A stretch of DNA of 64,000 nt from Paulinella micropora (GCA_019918135.1 WBZZ01006421.1:1-64000), one strand, 5' to 3'. Counted from the stretch's first letter, positions 21,609-32,040 are shown. The notes: generated by a model not told the origin, from the sequence alone. Translations and numbers: made by a program.

Positions 21609-22863
21609 CTATGTCTCTGTCTTACTCGCGACATGAGCACGGCCGACGTACAAAAACAAAAACGTTTTTAATGACTGCAGAGAAAGATTCCTTTTTGTAA
21701 AACGTATTTTTTTTATTTTAAATTCTGTTTTTGCTTTCTTTCTCTCTCTCTCTCCGGGGCTTTTCCGTACCTCGCCAAGAATTAGGCTGGGCTTTTTTGA
21801 TGTGGGGCCACTGCGCAATTTGCGGTGGTGCACTGACTTTAGCAGCGGTAGAATCATGAGGCAACTCGCGTAGACCGCGTGATGACTATATTCGTCGTCT
21901 TGCTGTGCCATAGCCACGCGCACGCACGCGTCGAATCTTGTCCAGGCAGTCTGGATGTCCAAGCTTTGTATGTTGACCGCCCGGTAGTGGGGATAGACAG
22001 AAATTGGCTGGGGGTGCTGATAAAAGCCGAGCCCCCAGATTTCTCCCTGCAAACGGCAGATACGATCGTTGTCCTTGAAAAGGCGGGTCCAGCTCCTTTG
22101 TACCTCTTCTGTGCCGAGGCCCAAGCGCTTCAATAACAGAGTATTGGCGCACTGGTTGCCGCCAACCTGGGGCGCGCCCAGGCTCATGCAGTGCACGTGT
22201 TGGCCCGCAAACAGGTCGGTGGCCACGAGGGCCGTGAGCGTACACAGCGCACCCCCGAGCGACATGCCTAGGCACCACAGCTTGTCCCACTTGGTCTTCT
22301 GCAGTCTGTCTAGACATCGGTTGATGGCGCAACAGCGCACCGCGTGCAAGAAGCCGCTGTGGATGCGAGGGTCCGCCTCTTGGTCCAGGTTGCGGGGATT
22401 TGGGGTTAGGCCCCTGAGGCGCCTAGGGTAGACCTGCAGGTCCGTCCACCTGTTGGGGGCCCTGAACGTAGCCCTGATCACCAGCACGGCAACCCTCTGC
22501 TATTTGCCAGAGAGTGCAGCTTATCTCGAGCCTGGGGCAGTGAAATTTCTGGGCAGGCACTCTGAGTGTTTCCTGTTCAGGACGAGGCGCCGTACATTTG
22601 TACGAGCAGTCCTGAACACCCAGGACCAGGCGCTGGCAACAATCGATGTGCTTCTCCAAGAATTCTGTGTTTAACCTTTCGGCTAATTGGACGTTGACCG
22701 GGGAGTCTGTTTGGGCCGGGTCCAGCGCCTGTATGAGGTCTGCGGGCTTTATGTTGCAGGCAGCGAAGATCGTGGGTAGGCAGTCGGCCGAGATTGAAGT
22801 CAGTGAGGACAGCATCGCAGCTGCAATGTAGTGGTGTTTGGGCGCGGCGTTTCGGCTGGACAT
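21609..22863 (-). pseudogene. Class 3 lipase-like hydrolase, interrupted
   Basis: About 418 codons from ATG 22863. The alpha/beta-hydrolase core of fungal-type lipase_3 is clear. In order it has FRAPNRWTDL (the oxyanion-side AFRGT-like strand), RIHSGFLHA, the nucleophile elbow GMSLGGAL (Ser, near 22250), SLGAPQVGG, the acid-site loop NDRICRL (Asp, near 22050) and a His in HHAVYASCL (near 21880). So all three catalytic residues of a triacylglycerol or phospholipid lipase are visible. The N-terminal 120 residues are a less familiar helical region. The C-terminal tail is Lys/Arg-rich and may not be part of the fold. No signal peptide. Reads in two pieces (about one break). Lipases in large viruses may help membrane escape or lipid remodelling, which is inference here. 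Confidence 0.8.
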
Positions 22864-23327
22864 ATTTTTTTTGGCGTTTTTTTTTCCTCGGCCCGGCGCC
22901 CGTTGTCCCCTTTTTTTGGGGGGGCTATTTTTTCTTGTTCCTTTCTTGAATCTTTTTTTGGCAACAGTCGCCCAAGCACCGGCTGAGGGCGGGAAAAGGG
23001 CCAACAAGAAAGAAATAAAAATCTCCCCCGAGGCCTTGTTTCTTGCACTGCCGGACATCACCGTCCGAACCAAGCTTTGGCCCCTCCTCCCTTTCCCGCC
23101 CTCCCCCGCGCCAAAAAAATTCGTCTGCTCACCGCGTCTCTTGATCTTTGTAACAAAGGAAAACGGTCCAACCGCCCCAACGTTGTCTTCTTCTGTCTTT
23201 TTTGGCCCTATTGTTCGCGCAAGGCTGCTGTCTGCCCCTTCTCTCCCCCCCCCCCCCCCTTGTTTCCTTGCCCCCGCTCCGTGCGTCCTTAGGACCTGTA
23301 GGGTGTGGATTGTGCGCGCAAATCGAG
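22864..23327. other. Divergent intergenic region, no gene seen
   Basis: Between the lipase-like gene and the EGF-like gene. It holds T runs, a G run (22920-22925), a C run (about 23248-23262) and mixed pyrimidine tracts. Probably a two-way promoter. I saw no repeat shared with the palindrome arrays. Confidence 0.45.
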
Positions 23328-24281
23328 ATGTGGCTGGCATGGTGGTGTTTGCCCGTGGCAACAGCAGTCTGCCCGTCCAATGCTGGGCAGATTCCGTTGG
23401 GGAACGTCGGCCCGCGCCGGTGCGCGTGCAACGGCGGCTATTTCGACCTTTCGAGTGTCAGTGCGACCGAGCCGCAGTGCGTGACGTGCCGGGGGCTGGC
23501 GGGACAAGACGACCCGTCGTGCAGCAACAAGGGTGTCTGCGGCCCGTTGTTCACGGGCGATACGCCCGTGTGCACGTGTGCGAGCGGCTACGCCGGCCCC
23601 GCGTGCGAGGTGCCGCTGGCCGTGACTTTCGTGTGCGGCCTGCGCACCTTTGAGTGCGCCATCGACTACTCGTGGGCGCTGAAGATCTCTAGCACAGTCG
23701 ATGGCGCCGTGCTGGACCAGTCCATGTACTGGTCGTGCCTGTCACGGACTGAAGATGGCGACGGCCGGTTGGAGCTGTCGCGCGCGTACTTGTACGACGC
23801 GGCGTACGGCGGCTACATCGGCAACGCGGACTTCTGCTTTGTAGCTTACACGTCGTTAGAATGGAAAGAGTCGCCGGAGTCTGTGCCCGAGGGTGCGGGG
23901 GCGCTGCCGTTCCGGCCCGCGCTGTGGATCTGGAGTGAAGCCGTGTACGTGGCGGAGTGGCTGCCGCTGTCGACAGATACTTTCTGCGCGTGGCCCAACA
24001 ACGCGGGCGTAGCCCGCCCGGAGCTGACAGAACTGCTGCAGGCCCGATCCCCCTGGCGAGGCCACTCGTGCGGCCGCCCCGCCGAAAGCGAATCGTTGCA
24101 AGTAGCGGGCGGGCTGTTACAGTGCTGGCCGCTGTCGTTGAATGCGCTGCTGCCCGCGGACTTTGCGTGGTTGTACCGCTGCCGCGTGGCTAACGCGACG
24201 GTCGAACTCGACTGCGTGCTGGCCCTGCCACCCGCGACCAAGTCCCTGCCGCTGCAGGACTTCCTGCAACAGTGTGCGTAG
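23328..24281 (+). CDS. Secreted or virion-surface protein with EGF-like domain
   Basis: An intact frame of 317 aa from ATG 23328. The frame is open further upstream, but this ATG gives a hydrophobic signal peptide (MWLAWWCLPVATAVC). Residues about 50-90 contain CSNKGVCGPL, then VCTCASGYAGPACEV, the CxC(x)2GYxGxxC pattern of an EGF-like module. The remaining 220 residues are Cys- and Trp-rich with a mainly beta look and one NAT sequon, and have no C-terminal membrane anchor. The product is probably exported and disulphide bonded. EGF-like proteins are used by poxviruses as growth factors, but here the domain is followed by a long unknown part, so an attachment role is just as possible. GC3-rich like the spike-like gene, suggesting a shared history. 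Confidence 0.75.
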   Translation: MWLAWWCLPVATAVCPSNAGQIPLGNVGPRRCACNGGYFDLSSVSATEPQCVTCRGLAGQDDPSCSNKGVCGPLFTGDTPVCTCASGYAGPACEVPLAVTFVCGLRTFECAIDYSWALKISSTVDGAVLDQSMYWSCLSRTEDGDGRLELSRAYLYDAAYGGYIGNADFCFVAYTSLEWKESPESVPEGAGALPFRPALWIWSEAVYVAEWLPLSTDTFCAWPNNAGVARPELTELLQARSPWRGHSCGRPAESESLQVAGGLLQCWPLSLNALLPADFAWLYRCRVANATVELDCVLALPPATKSLPLQDFLQQCA

Positions 24282-24551
24282 GAATATATAAAAAAATTTG
24301 GACACGCACTGCAGAAAAGCCCTTCCCTTTTTGTTCTCGGGAGTGAAATGGAGAGAGGGGGGGGGGGAGGAGGAAATGGAGAGAGAGGAGGGTGAAGTGG
24401 ACTCAAAAAGACACGCCATTCCCCCACCGGCTGTACGATGAAGCGCGCGCGATCTCTAATTGTAAGGCTCTAAAAAAGAAAATTAGCCAAGATATTTGTC
24501 TTTAAAGAACAACTAAAATTAAGCGCGTCGAAAAACGAAGCATTGCCAGCT

Positions 24552-25169
24552 ATGAGCAGCAATGGACACTCAGCATCGTGCCAATTGAAAACCATCCGTG
24601 AATTGAACACTATCTATCAAGAGGTGAAGGACAAGGACGAGGCGAAAAATTATTTACGGTCGGGACGACATGCTGACGATACTGACGACTTCGCCGTTTA
24701 TGTGCGGACACTTCGCGGTGAAGGGGTACCTGTAGCAGAACTGAAGGACCGGATTGCTAAGCTCTTGGCAGTTCAACTTTACCTTGACACGAAGATCTTC
24801 GAACAAGTACAGAAGGGTATAAGCACCAAAGCGTGGAATGTTGCAGTTCGGTCACACGACATCGGACGCACCGAAAAGCTGGTCGAGACGTTGAAGCAAA
24901 AATTGATGAAAGCAATGCACGACGAAGATTTTAAGGCAGTGACAAAAATCTCAGCAAGAATAACCGCTTGCAAAGAAGAGATCAAGAGCTCGAAAGAGAG
25001 GAAGACGGGGTCACAAGGTGATGGCTCTCTTCTTAATGAGCCTGACAAAGAATGGGGAAAAATCACAGCATGTGATTTTTACACGAACATGCCCGAAGAC
25101 GACCAACGATATTTACAAGCGGCATTCAATCGTGGGAAAGAGCCATATACCAAACATTTCAATCGGTAG
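24552..25169 (+). CDS. Charged helical protein, 205 aa, AT-richer than neighbours
   Basis: An intact frame from ATG 24552 (MSSNGHSASC). Highly charged and helical: KEEIKSSKERK and similar stretches suggest a coiled coil around residues 85-160. No Cys pairs, signal or membrane segment. No family recognised. Base and codon use are plainly less GC-rich than in the EGF-like gene just upstream, pointing to a different origin or a different expression class. The gene starts after an AT-rich leader containing aaaattaagcg. The distance from the upstream stop is about 270 bases. Confidence 0.75.
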   Translation: MSSNGHSASCQLKTIRELNTIYQEVKDKDEAKNYLRSGRHADDTDDFAVYVRTLRGEGVPVAELKDRIAKLLAVQLYLDTKIFEQVQKGISTKAWNVAVRSHDIGRTEKLVETLKQKLMKAMHDEDFKAVTKISARITACKEEIKSSKERKTGSQGDGSLLNEPDKEWGKITACDFYTNMPEDDQRYLQAAFNRGKEPYTKHFNR

Positions 25170-25607
25170 CCAAAAAATCTCTCCCTCGCCAAGCACCGTT
25201 TCTTTTCGGGGGGAGGGGAGAGAAGTGGTTTGAGTGCGAAAAACTGTGATCATTTTCTCTAAACCAAGGGAAGGAAAGATCTAAACCGTTTTCGGAACCC
25301 AAAAAAAGGACAGACGCTTTCTGGACAGAACAAATGTGTTAAAAACATTAGGCTTTGAGGCTGCATGCTCCGCACGTCGTGGTGTGCTGGCTGGTTTTTG
25401 GCCGGACGTGCCGTGACATTGCTCAAGGCATGCTTGTTGACTGCCAAAAAAAGGACGTTTTCTTGTTTTAATCAGACTAAATTAAAAAAGAAAGAAGCCA
25501 AAACCATTTCTTCCCTAGTAAGACGCGTACTATTTCCTTCCAAATTCTTGGCTTTTCAGTCGAGTTCGGGCTTCCTGACGCTGCCGTGGAACATGGATTC
25601 TAGGTTG
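25170..25607. other. Tail-to-tail spacer, no gene seen
   Basis: Between the charged helical gene and the minus-strand gene ending at 25608. It has mixed composition with short A runs and no repeat or palindrome of note. Confidence 0.4.
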
Positions 25608-27184
25608 TTAATACAAGTCGCCAGAGCGTCGTTGCGTGCTTTGCGCGAGGCGCGCCTTCTTGGCCTCGCAGACCAGGGCGTCTTCCAAGCTCTGCGCTAG
25701 CAGCGTGTGCAGCGGCCACGTCGTGTCGAGCCAGCCGGCACACACGTTCGAGCCCGCGCCCTTGAGGCCGAACAGGAACCGCAGCAGCACCGTGGCGGAG
25801 CAGTGCAGGCGCACCGACAGCTCCAGGCCGTGGGTGAACAGCGGCGGGCGCCGCAGCTGGCGGCGGGTGTACTGCATGTGCGGCGCCGATTCAAAGAACA
25901 AGTGCAGGTAATTGACGCAGTTGGTCATCAGGCGGTACGCCCACACCGCCTGCACCGAGCGGACGCCGGCGTCGTGTTCTTGCTCGTGGTCGCCCTTTTG
26001 CTGCTGCTGCTGCTGCTGCCTGGAGATAATCTTAATCAGCCGTCGTGCGCTCAGGCGGTGCAGCAGCGTCATAAAGCCCTGCAGATAAACCATGACCAGC
26101 TCCATGATCGGCAGGCTGTCCGCCAGCCCCGCGGGCTCCTCCCACCAGTTGCGCCTGGTGCGCACTGGAGCCGCGCGCCTTTCCACCTGCGGCAGCTCCT
26201 CGCTCTCGGCCTGCAGCACGAGCTGTTGTGCGTACACCGTGCGCGCCAGCCTCAGCGTGGCATCCCCCGCGACGAAGCGCGACACCAGCAGGCACAGCTC
26301 CTCGAGCTTGGCCGGCTCCAGCTCGAACGGGCGCAGCGTGTGCTCTAACGCCAGCAGCGCGCGCACCTGGCTCAACCCGCCGAGTACTTCTTTCGCGAGC
26401 TCCGTGCCCAGCATCTCCTCGACCGTGGCCCCGACCGTGTCCTCGACTTCCTGCGTCAGGTACGCACACAGTTCGGGCGTGATCGCGCCGTAGCGCCTGC
26501 CCAACGACTCCTCCGTCCACGGCGGCAGCACGGCGGCCGCGCCAACCGTGGTGATCGCCGTCGTGCACACGGTGGCCACCCGTCGCGGTCGTGCAGGGCC
26601 GCCAGGTTGTGGTTCAGGGCCCTGGGCACCCTGGCGAGCAGGGGGTTCAGCGCTATGCCCACCACGCCGTCCGACAAAATCGAACGTACCAGCACGGCGT
26701 GTTCGCGCACGTAGCGGTACAACAGGCTCAAGTCCCGTGCCTCCAGGGCCGGCAGCGCCAGGACGTCCCTGCACATGCGTGTCACCGCGTTTAGCGTTTC
26801 GTGGCCCAGCTCTTCTTCGCAGGGGACCGCCGTGGTGCCGCGGGGCAACACACAGAACAGCTCGTCCCTCACGAGCTGGCGCCACTTGCGCCTGGCGCCC
26901 TCACGCGCCGGCAGCCAGGGCGGACTGTTGCCGAACAGCTTGCCCAGCGCGGCGTAGAAGAGCAGCAAATGCCACTGTGCCTCCGTCCTGATCAGGGCGC
27001 GGGGCGCCGCGTCGGCGCCCGCCAGCCCCGCCAGTTCGGCGTGCAGGGCGCCGCTCCAGCCAAAGCGTTTCGACGCCACCAAGAAGCTGTCTACCAAGGC
27101 CGCGGGGCGGTAGCACACCGACTCGATCGGCATCGCCCGCTGGCACAGCGGCGCCTGCTTGTCCCTCTGCGGCATCGCGAACAT
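25608..27184 (-). pseudogene. Unknown helical protein with poly-Gln, interrupted
   Basis: About 525 codons from ATG 27184 (MFAMPQRDKQ). Leu-, Ala- and Arg-rich, mostly helical, with a run of seven Gln near 26010 followed by an acidic/His stretch. No zinc motif, signal peptide or clear membrane span. No family recognised. Reads in two pieces (about one break). The start codon overlaps the stop of the next gene upstream as TGATG, so the two may be co-transcribed and translated by reinitiation. That is inferred from the overlap alone. Confidence 0.5.
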
Positions 27185-27597
27185 CACGCACACGGGGGCA
27201 CACAGTCGTTCAGGGCGGTCTGCGGTTGGACACTGTCTTGCTCGCCACCGACGAGCACAACCTGGACGCACCGATCCGTCGTGCAGTACTTCAAGCACCA
27301 GCCGGTGCCGAACGTCTGCAGGTCGTTCACGCGCTTCCAGTCAACCTCCGCGTAGTCCGGCTCCGGTGGACAGTCAACCTCCGCGTTCGTCGTCACGGGC
27401 GCACCCGTCGCAGGCGCATCCGTCACGGGCGCATCCGTCGCAGGTGCATCCGTCACGGGCGCATCCGTCGCAGGTGCATCCGTCACGGGCGCATCCGTCA
27501 CGGGCGCATCCGTCGCAGACTCCGTGGCGGCCTGAGTACCGCCGGGCTCGCCCTCTATTCTGGTAGCCACAATTTCTGCCGCCTCTTGAAAAATCAT
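27184..27597 (-). CDS. Small protein with TDAPV tandem repeats, 137 aa
   Basis: An intact frame from ATG 27597. Residues about 28-68 are about eight copies of a five-residue repeat, TDAPV or TDAPA, encoded by a 15-base minisatellite (27405-27525). Thr/Pro/Ala repeats of this kind are often O-glycosylated spacers. The C-terminal part has four Cys (WCLKYCTTDRC, DCVPPC) that could form disulphides. There is no N-terminal signal peptide, so how it would leave the cell is unclear. Its stop overlaps the next ATG (TGATG). Repeat number is likely to vary between copies. Confidence 0.7.
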   Translation of the reverse strand: MIFQEAAEIVATRIEGEPGGTQAATESATDAPVTDAPVTDAPATDAPVTDAPATDAPVTDAPATGAPVTTNAEVDCPPEPDYAEVDWKRVNDLQTFGTGWCLKYCTTDRCVQVVLVGGEQDSVQPQTALNDCVPPCA

Positions 27598-28035
27598 GGC
27601 TTTTCTTTTTTTTGGGGGGGGGAGGCCTCGAAAAAAAAACTACTGCGTTTTTTTTATTGGCTACCTTTTTTTTGGCCTCTTCTTTCACCGTCTCCCAACT
27701 TCGTTTTTCTTTTGCTGTACATTTCTTCCCCTGACGCCCACTCCCGCCCACCCGGTCGCAACAACCCCCGCCCCCGGGCGTTGGAAAAGTGTCTGTGTGA
27801 AAATTGTGGCTGCGGCTCAACATTTCGCCCCCCCCCTCCCCCCCTCTCCCGTGTCAACATGTCGCCCCTTTTCACTGCGCCCGTATTTCTGTCCCGCCCA
27901 AAAAACAAACATATTAGCCCCCGCCCCGCTCTTCTCTGTGCACCTCAACCCCGCCCCCCCCTTGGTTTCTTTCCCGTGTCCCCTGGTTTCTTTCCCGTTT
28001 CCCCTGGTTTTCTGTTCAATTTCGGGAGGGAGAAA
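27598..28035. other. Spacer with short direct repeats, no gene seen
   Basis: Pyrimidine-rich, with T and C runs. Near 27961-28012 the element GGTTTCTTTCCCGT recurs with slight change, about three copies counting a degenerate one. No coding potential. It probably holds the promoter of the TDAPV gene and the 3' end of the next minus-strand gene. Confidence 0.45.
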
Positions 28036-29388
28036 TCACTGGTGCACAGCAGCTGCCCCCGGCGGACCGGCGGCTGGCCGGAGTTCTAAGACAGAGATCG
28101 TGCCGCCCCGACGGTCGTGTAAGCCGCCTACAAAGAACTTGACCGTTCGCCCCTGCCTGAGCTGGGCCAGGCCCAGCTGCCAGGAAAGCGTTTGCTGCTG
28201 GTCCAGGCTTTCTATCCTGATCAACCTGCCGTAATTGACTCCCTGCCAGAGGCACAGGTCGTCGCGCCTGCACGAAAAGACCATCTCGCCCGGACGGGGC
28301 CTGGGGCAGCTGCTGTGGTGCGCTCCCTTTTGTTGGCCAAAGCTCACACAACAGTTTCTGTCGAACTGCCTAAAAAACGACAGCCCCTCGATCAGCTTGC
28401 CCTGGTCGTCGCTAGAAGCGGCCGCCAAGACCTGCAGCCGCACGGCCGAACCGTTCGTGTTGGTGTCCCTGCCGCCGTCGCCGGCCTCGTAGCTACAGAA
28501 CGTCTCCAGCAGTTTGTCCTCTTCCGAAGGCTTAAAAGCCACGGTGCAGTGCGTTTGCGCGCCGTCGGCGTGCCGGAACACCAACTTGCTGCCCTCGGGC
28601 AGGCACTGCATCAGCACACCCAGCAGGGCCGGGGTCCACTCCGCGGCGGGGGGCGTGCTTGGCAGCCACGTCAATTGCTTAGCGATGCTCTCCCAGACGG
28701 GCGCTGCGCCGACGGGCAGCTGTGGCACCCGGACTCTGGGAGCCACCGCACATAAGCCGCGATTCGTGCGGTAGCTAGCGTGGATCTGGCCCCAGCTCAG
28801 GCAATAGAAATGTTTCTGGCCGCGGCTTATGACTAGGTACGCGGGACGGCCGCCGAGCAGCACCTGAGCCCCCACCCCGTAGAAATCCTGGTCGCTCGCG
28901 CACGCAGCAACCTTGAGTACCCACCAACCTCTGATTTCCTGGTATTCGGCCGCGCCTTGTGTGTGGCCGTTGATTTCCAGCTCGCGCGGCGGCTGCAGGA
29001 ACGGGCTCGCGATTGTCTCGCCGGGCTCTGTCAGCGGAGTGTTGTCCTTGAGGACAAAAAGCACTCCCCCCGTCGGCAGCGACAGCACCCTGTACAACAC
29101 TAGCCTCTTGGCGGGGTCGTCGGCGCGCACAAACAGGCGCGCTAACAAGACAACCTTTTTAGCCGCGACCGCGTTCATCACGGGCTCGGCGTCCTCGTCG
29201 CACACCACGGCTAGAAACGTGGGCAGACATGCTTGCTCCAGCGGCCTGCCGCGCAGAACGTGGGTGCTGGGGATGCGGCAGCCGTACTTGGGGCCCGGCC
29301 TGGGGGATTGCCGGGAGTATTGCGCATTCATGGATTCCTGCCAGTTCAGTGTTACTTGGATCGGCGACGGTAAAAGGGCGCGCTGCAT
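28036..29388 (-). CDS. Unknown protein, 450 aa
   Basis: An intact frame from ATG 29388 (MQRALLPSPIQVTLNW). Mainly beta with repeated strand-like segments (FVLKDNTPL, WWVLKVAAC, HFYCLSWGQIHASY, VFSCRRDDLCLWQG), and no signal or membrane segment. The alternation of short strands and loops recalls beta-sandwich or propeller proteins, but no repeat is regular enough to name. Nine or more Cys are scattered without CxxC pairing. No family recognised. It is GC-rich with no breaks, and the upstream gap to the acidic/lysine-rich gene holds a GA tract and two G runs (29530-29600). Confidence 0.75.
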   Translation of the reverse strand: MQRALLPSPIQVTLNWQESMNAQYSRQSPRPGPKYGCRIPSTHVLRGRPLEQACLPTFLAVVCDEDAEPVMNAVAAKKVVLLARLFVRADDPAKRLVLYRVLSLPTGGVLFVLKDNTPLTEPGETIASPFLQPPRELEINGHTQGAAEYQEIRGWWVLKVAACASDQDFYGVGAQVLLGGRPAYLVISRGQKHFYCLSWGQIHASYRTNRGLCAVAPRVRVPQLPVGAAPVWESIAKQLTWLPSTPPAAEWTPALLGVLMQCLPEGSKLVFRHADGAQTHCTVAFKPSEEDKLLETFCSYEAGDGGRDTNTNGSAVRLQVLAAASSDDQGKLIEGLSFFRQFDRNCCVSFGQQKGAHHSSCPRPRPGEMVFSCRRDDLCLWQGVNYGRLIRIESLDQQQTLSWQLGLAQLRQGRTVKFFVGGLHDRRGGTISVLELRPAAGPPGAAAVHQ

Positions 29389-29640
29389 TCCGGGTTTGTT
29401 TGGACGCCAGCAGGTTGTTAAAGAGCTGTTTGCTTTGGTTTTTTTTTGTACAGTGCCCGTGTACGCTCCCCTCGTTGTTGTTCCTCGTTTTTTTTTGTTT
29501 TAGTTTTATTATTCTTGAGAACTGTAAGAAAGAGAGAGAGAGAGAGAGTAACCGGGAGGGCGCCCGGCGGGGGGGGGGGGGTGGGTTGGGGGGGGGGGGA
29601 AGGAAGGGTTTTGCCCTGTCTTTTTTTTGTGGTGCTCCCT

Positions 29641-31301
29641 TTACACGGTGTCCGATCGCACGCCCTCGTTCGATGGCTCCGGGCTTTCGGGCGCTGCGAC
29701 TGCCGCTGCGACTGTCGCTGCCGCCGGCGGCACTGGCGGCGGCGCCAGTGCCGAGATCTCCTCCAGCAGCCCTTGCACTGCCTTGCTCCCGCCCACGATC
29801 GCCGCCGCGCTCTTTTCTTGCGCCCGCGCGAAGTTCTGGTTCTGCGCCGCGGTGGCGCGGTAGAAGGCCGCCGACTCCGCAAAGAAGTGCTGGACTACGC
29901 TCAGTGCCTCGCCGAACGCCTTGAGCTTCTTTTCCAGGCCCGCCGGCAACGACTCGGCGCGCGCCGACGACGACGACGAGGCCGCCTCCGCCGCCTTTTC
30001 TGATTCCTGGCAGCTCTCCACGTAGCGCGGTGGCAGCCAGTTAGGGTCCTGGGCCCGCTTGCGTACCACCTCCAGCAGACCCGACGGTAGCAGGAAGCCC
30101 TTGGCCTGGCCCCGTTCGTCATAAATTCGGTTGCCGCAGTGCTCGATAGCGGCCAGATGTGGCACCAAGTCGGCCGCTAGCCCGAGGCTCACGAACGTGG
30201 CCAGCCCCGTCTGCAGCGCGACGTGGGGCAGGCCGTCCACGGCGCCCTTGCCCGCGGGGCGCGCAGCGTCATCATGACGTACAGGGCCTCCCCGGACGCG
30301 GTAATGAGCGGCTGGGGCGCCGAACGATCGAACGGAATAGCGGGCAGGACGATCAGCTGGCCCAGATCGCCCACGGTCAGCTCGCTGAACACGTCGCGGC
30401 CCAGGCTGTGCAGGTTGCGCGCCACGGGGTCGAACTTCTTGTGGTGGGCCGCCAATTCTTGGGGCGGGCGCCAGTGCAGGCCGCGCAACGCCTTGGAGGT
30501 GCCCACGCGCACTTGCTGCACGGCCTTGTCCTTGCCGAACACGCCGAGCGCCGCCAGGCTCTTGCTGTTCAGGGGCTTGCTCAGGCGCAGCCGCGCGCTC
30601 CAGCCCCAGTTGCCACGGCTCCGTGTACCGGCGGCCCCGGAGTTGTCGTTGTTGCCGGGCAGCCCCGGCTCCGTCATGTAGAACTTCTGCTTGGCCTGCA
30701 ACTGCTGGGGCAGCGCGCGCGAGTCGTGCCGCACCGACCAGACCGCCTTCAGCAGGGCGCTGTGCTCCGCGAACTTACCCGCCAAGGCGCCGGGCATCTT
30801 GATGAGCGACTCTATGTTGCGGTTTTCCCAGGGGTTGATCTGTTGCCCGGCCTGCAGCTGCGTAACGGCCGACAGGTCGGGGGCGCGTTTTTCTTCCGCC
30901 TCGTCCTCGGACCCCGACGTGGACGCGGAGCTGTCGCCCCTGGCGGGCTTCGCCTTCTTCTTGGGCTCGGCGCCTTCTTCGGTCTTTCTTTTCTTGGCAC
31001 TTCGGTCTTCTTCCCCCTGCTGTGGCCTTGTCTTGCTCTTCTTCTTGCTCTTCTTCTTGTTGCTCTTCTTGTGGCTCTTCTTGGTCTTCTGGCCATCCGC
31101 GCCGGCTTCGCGGCGCCCACGTTTCTTGGACACTGCTTCGTCCCCGCTCTTCTCCTCCTCCTCGTCCTCTTCGTCGTCGTCCGCGATAAACGACCCGTCG
31201 TCGTCGCTCTCTTGTGAGTCCTCCCCGCTGTCCAGGGACTCCTCCGAGTCGCTGCTCTCGTCGCTCCCGCCGGCCGCTTCCGAGTCCAAGTACTTGCTCA
31301 T
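29641..31301 (-). pseudogene. Acidic/Lys-rich nuclear-type protein, interrupted
   Basis: About 550 codons from ATG 31301 (MSKYLDSEAAGG). Residues 8-55 are Asp/Glu/Ser-rich (DESSDSEESLDSGEDSQES), then comes a Lys-rich block (KKSHKKSNKKKSKKKSK) typical of strong nuclear localisation and chromatin-associated proteins. After a second acidic patch a globular part follows with PWENRNIESLIK and GLPGNNDNSG. The C-terminal third has a Ser-rich stretch, a helical region and an Ala/Pro tail. The design resembles viral DNA-packaging or chromatin-mimic proteins, without a specific match. Reads in two pieces (about one break). Many phosphorylation-type Ser/Asp sites are present. Confidence 0.55.
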
Positions 31302-31640
31302 GGTTTGGGTTGTGTACCGTCTGCCAAAACCAAAAATGCACACAGACACACACCAAAAAAGGTAGGCACTGCTCTCACACAGGAGGACGAGCAGACAAGT
31401 ACGGCGCCAGAGGGGGGGGGAGGGGATGAGGGGAAAAGGGGGGGGGGAGTGTGTGTGTGCGTGCGTGGGGATGGGGGGTGGGAAAGGAGAGAGGGGGGGG
31501 GGGGGGGAGAGAGGCGGGGCACGCACTGCAAAGTGTCGATTCTGGAGACTGTGCGTGTCTCTCTTTGTTTCGCCCTTGCGCCTTCTCAGTTTTGTAGGTG
31601 GGGGGGGCCGCTGGGGGGGGGGGGGGGGCGGGACGTTAAC

Positions 31641-31850
31641 GGGGAGAGGGGGGAGGCCCGCTGAAGACAGGAGGAGGGGGGGCCGCTTGCGAAAGTACGC
31701 GGCCCCCCTCTTCCCCCCCCCCACCCCTCCCTCTCTCTCTCCTTCTCGTGCAGGTGGAAGCGAGGGACGGGGGGAGGGGGAGGGGGGCCGCGTACTTTCG
31801 CAAGCGGCCCCCCTCCTCCTGTCTTCAGCGGCCCTCCCCCCTGTCATTTG
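31641..31850. repeat. Long inverted repeat, arms about 75 bases
   Basis: The left arm (about 31641-31720) and right arm (about 31767-31850) are near-perfect reverse complements around a pyrimidine-rich spacer. The core of the arm is GGCCGCTTGCGAAAGTACGC and its complement GCGTACTTTCGCAAGCGGCC; the outer part includes GCTGAAGACAGGAGGAGG and its complement. It could form a hairpin or cruciform. It lies between a coding region and a gene fragment, with no open frame across it. Unrelated in sequence to the GGGCGGGG hairpins. Confidence 0.85.
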
Positions 31851-31939
31851 TTGTCGTGCAGGAAGCGGCAAAAGGAGGGGGGGGGAAAGGTTCGTGTCAA
31901 GGAAAAGCTCAGGGCTCGAGCAAGAAAAAAAAGATCTGC

Positions 31940-32040
31940 TTGCTGGCACGAGGCCACCATCGTTCGTCGAGACATGTGGCAGCTGCGTGGTGGTCTTGCA
32001 AACGGACCACAAAATTCCTGAGTTTTTTTGTACTTTCTTG
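31940..32040 (+). pseudogene. Fragment of the 36.7 kb gene, displaced copy
   Basis: The plus-strand translation near 31965-32030 reads FVETCGSCVVVLQTDHKIPE, closely matching FVETCGTCGCVVVSETDHAL in the gene at 36666-37169. Only this central part is recognisable. It marks a partial duplication of about 4.7 kb span within the window. The rest of 31302-32438 has G-run spacer and the inverted repeat, and no gene. Confidence 0.6.
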
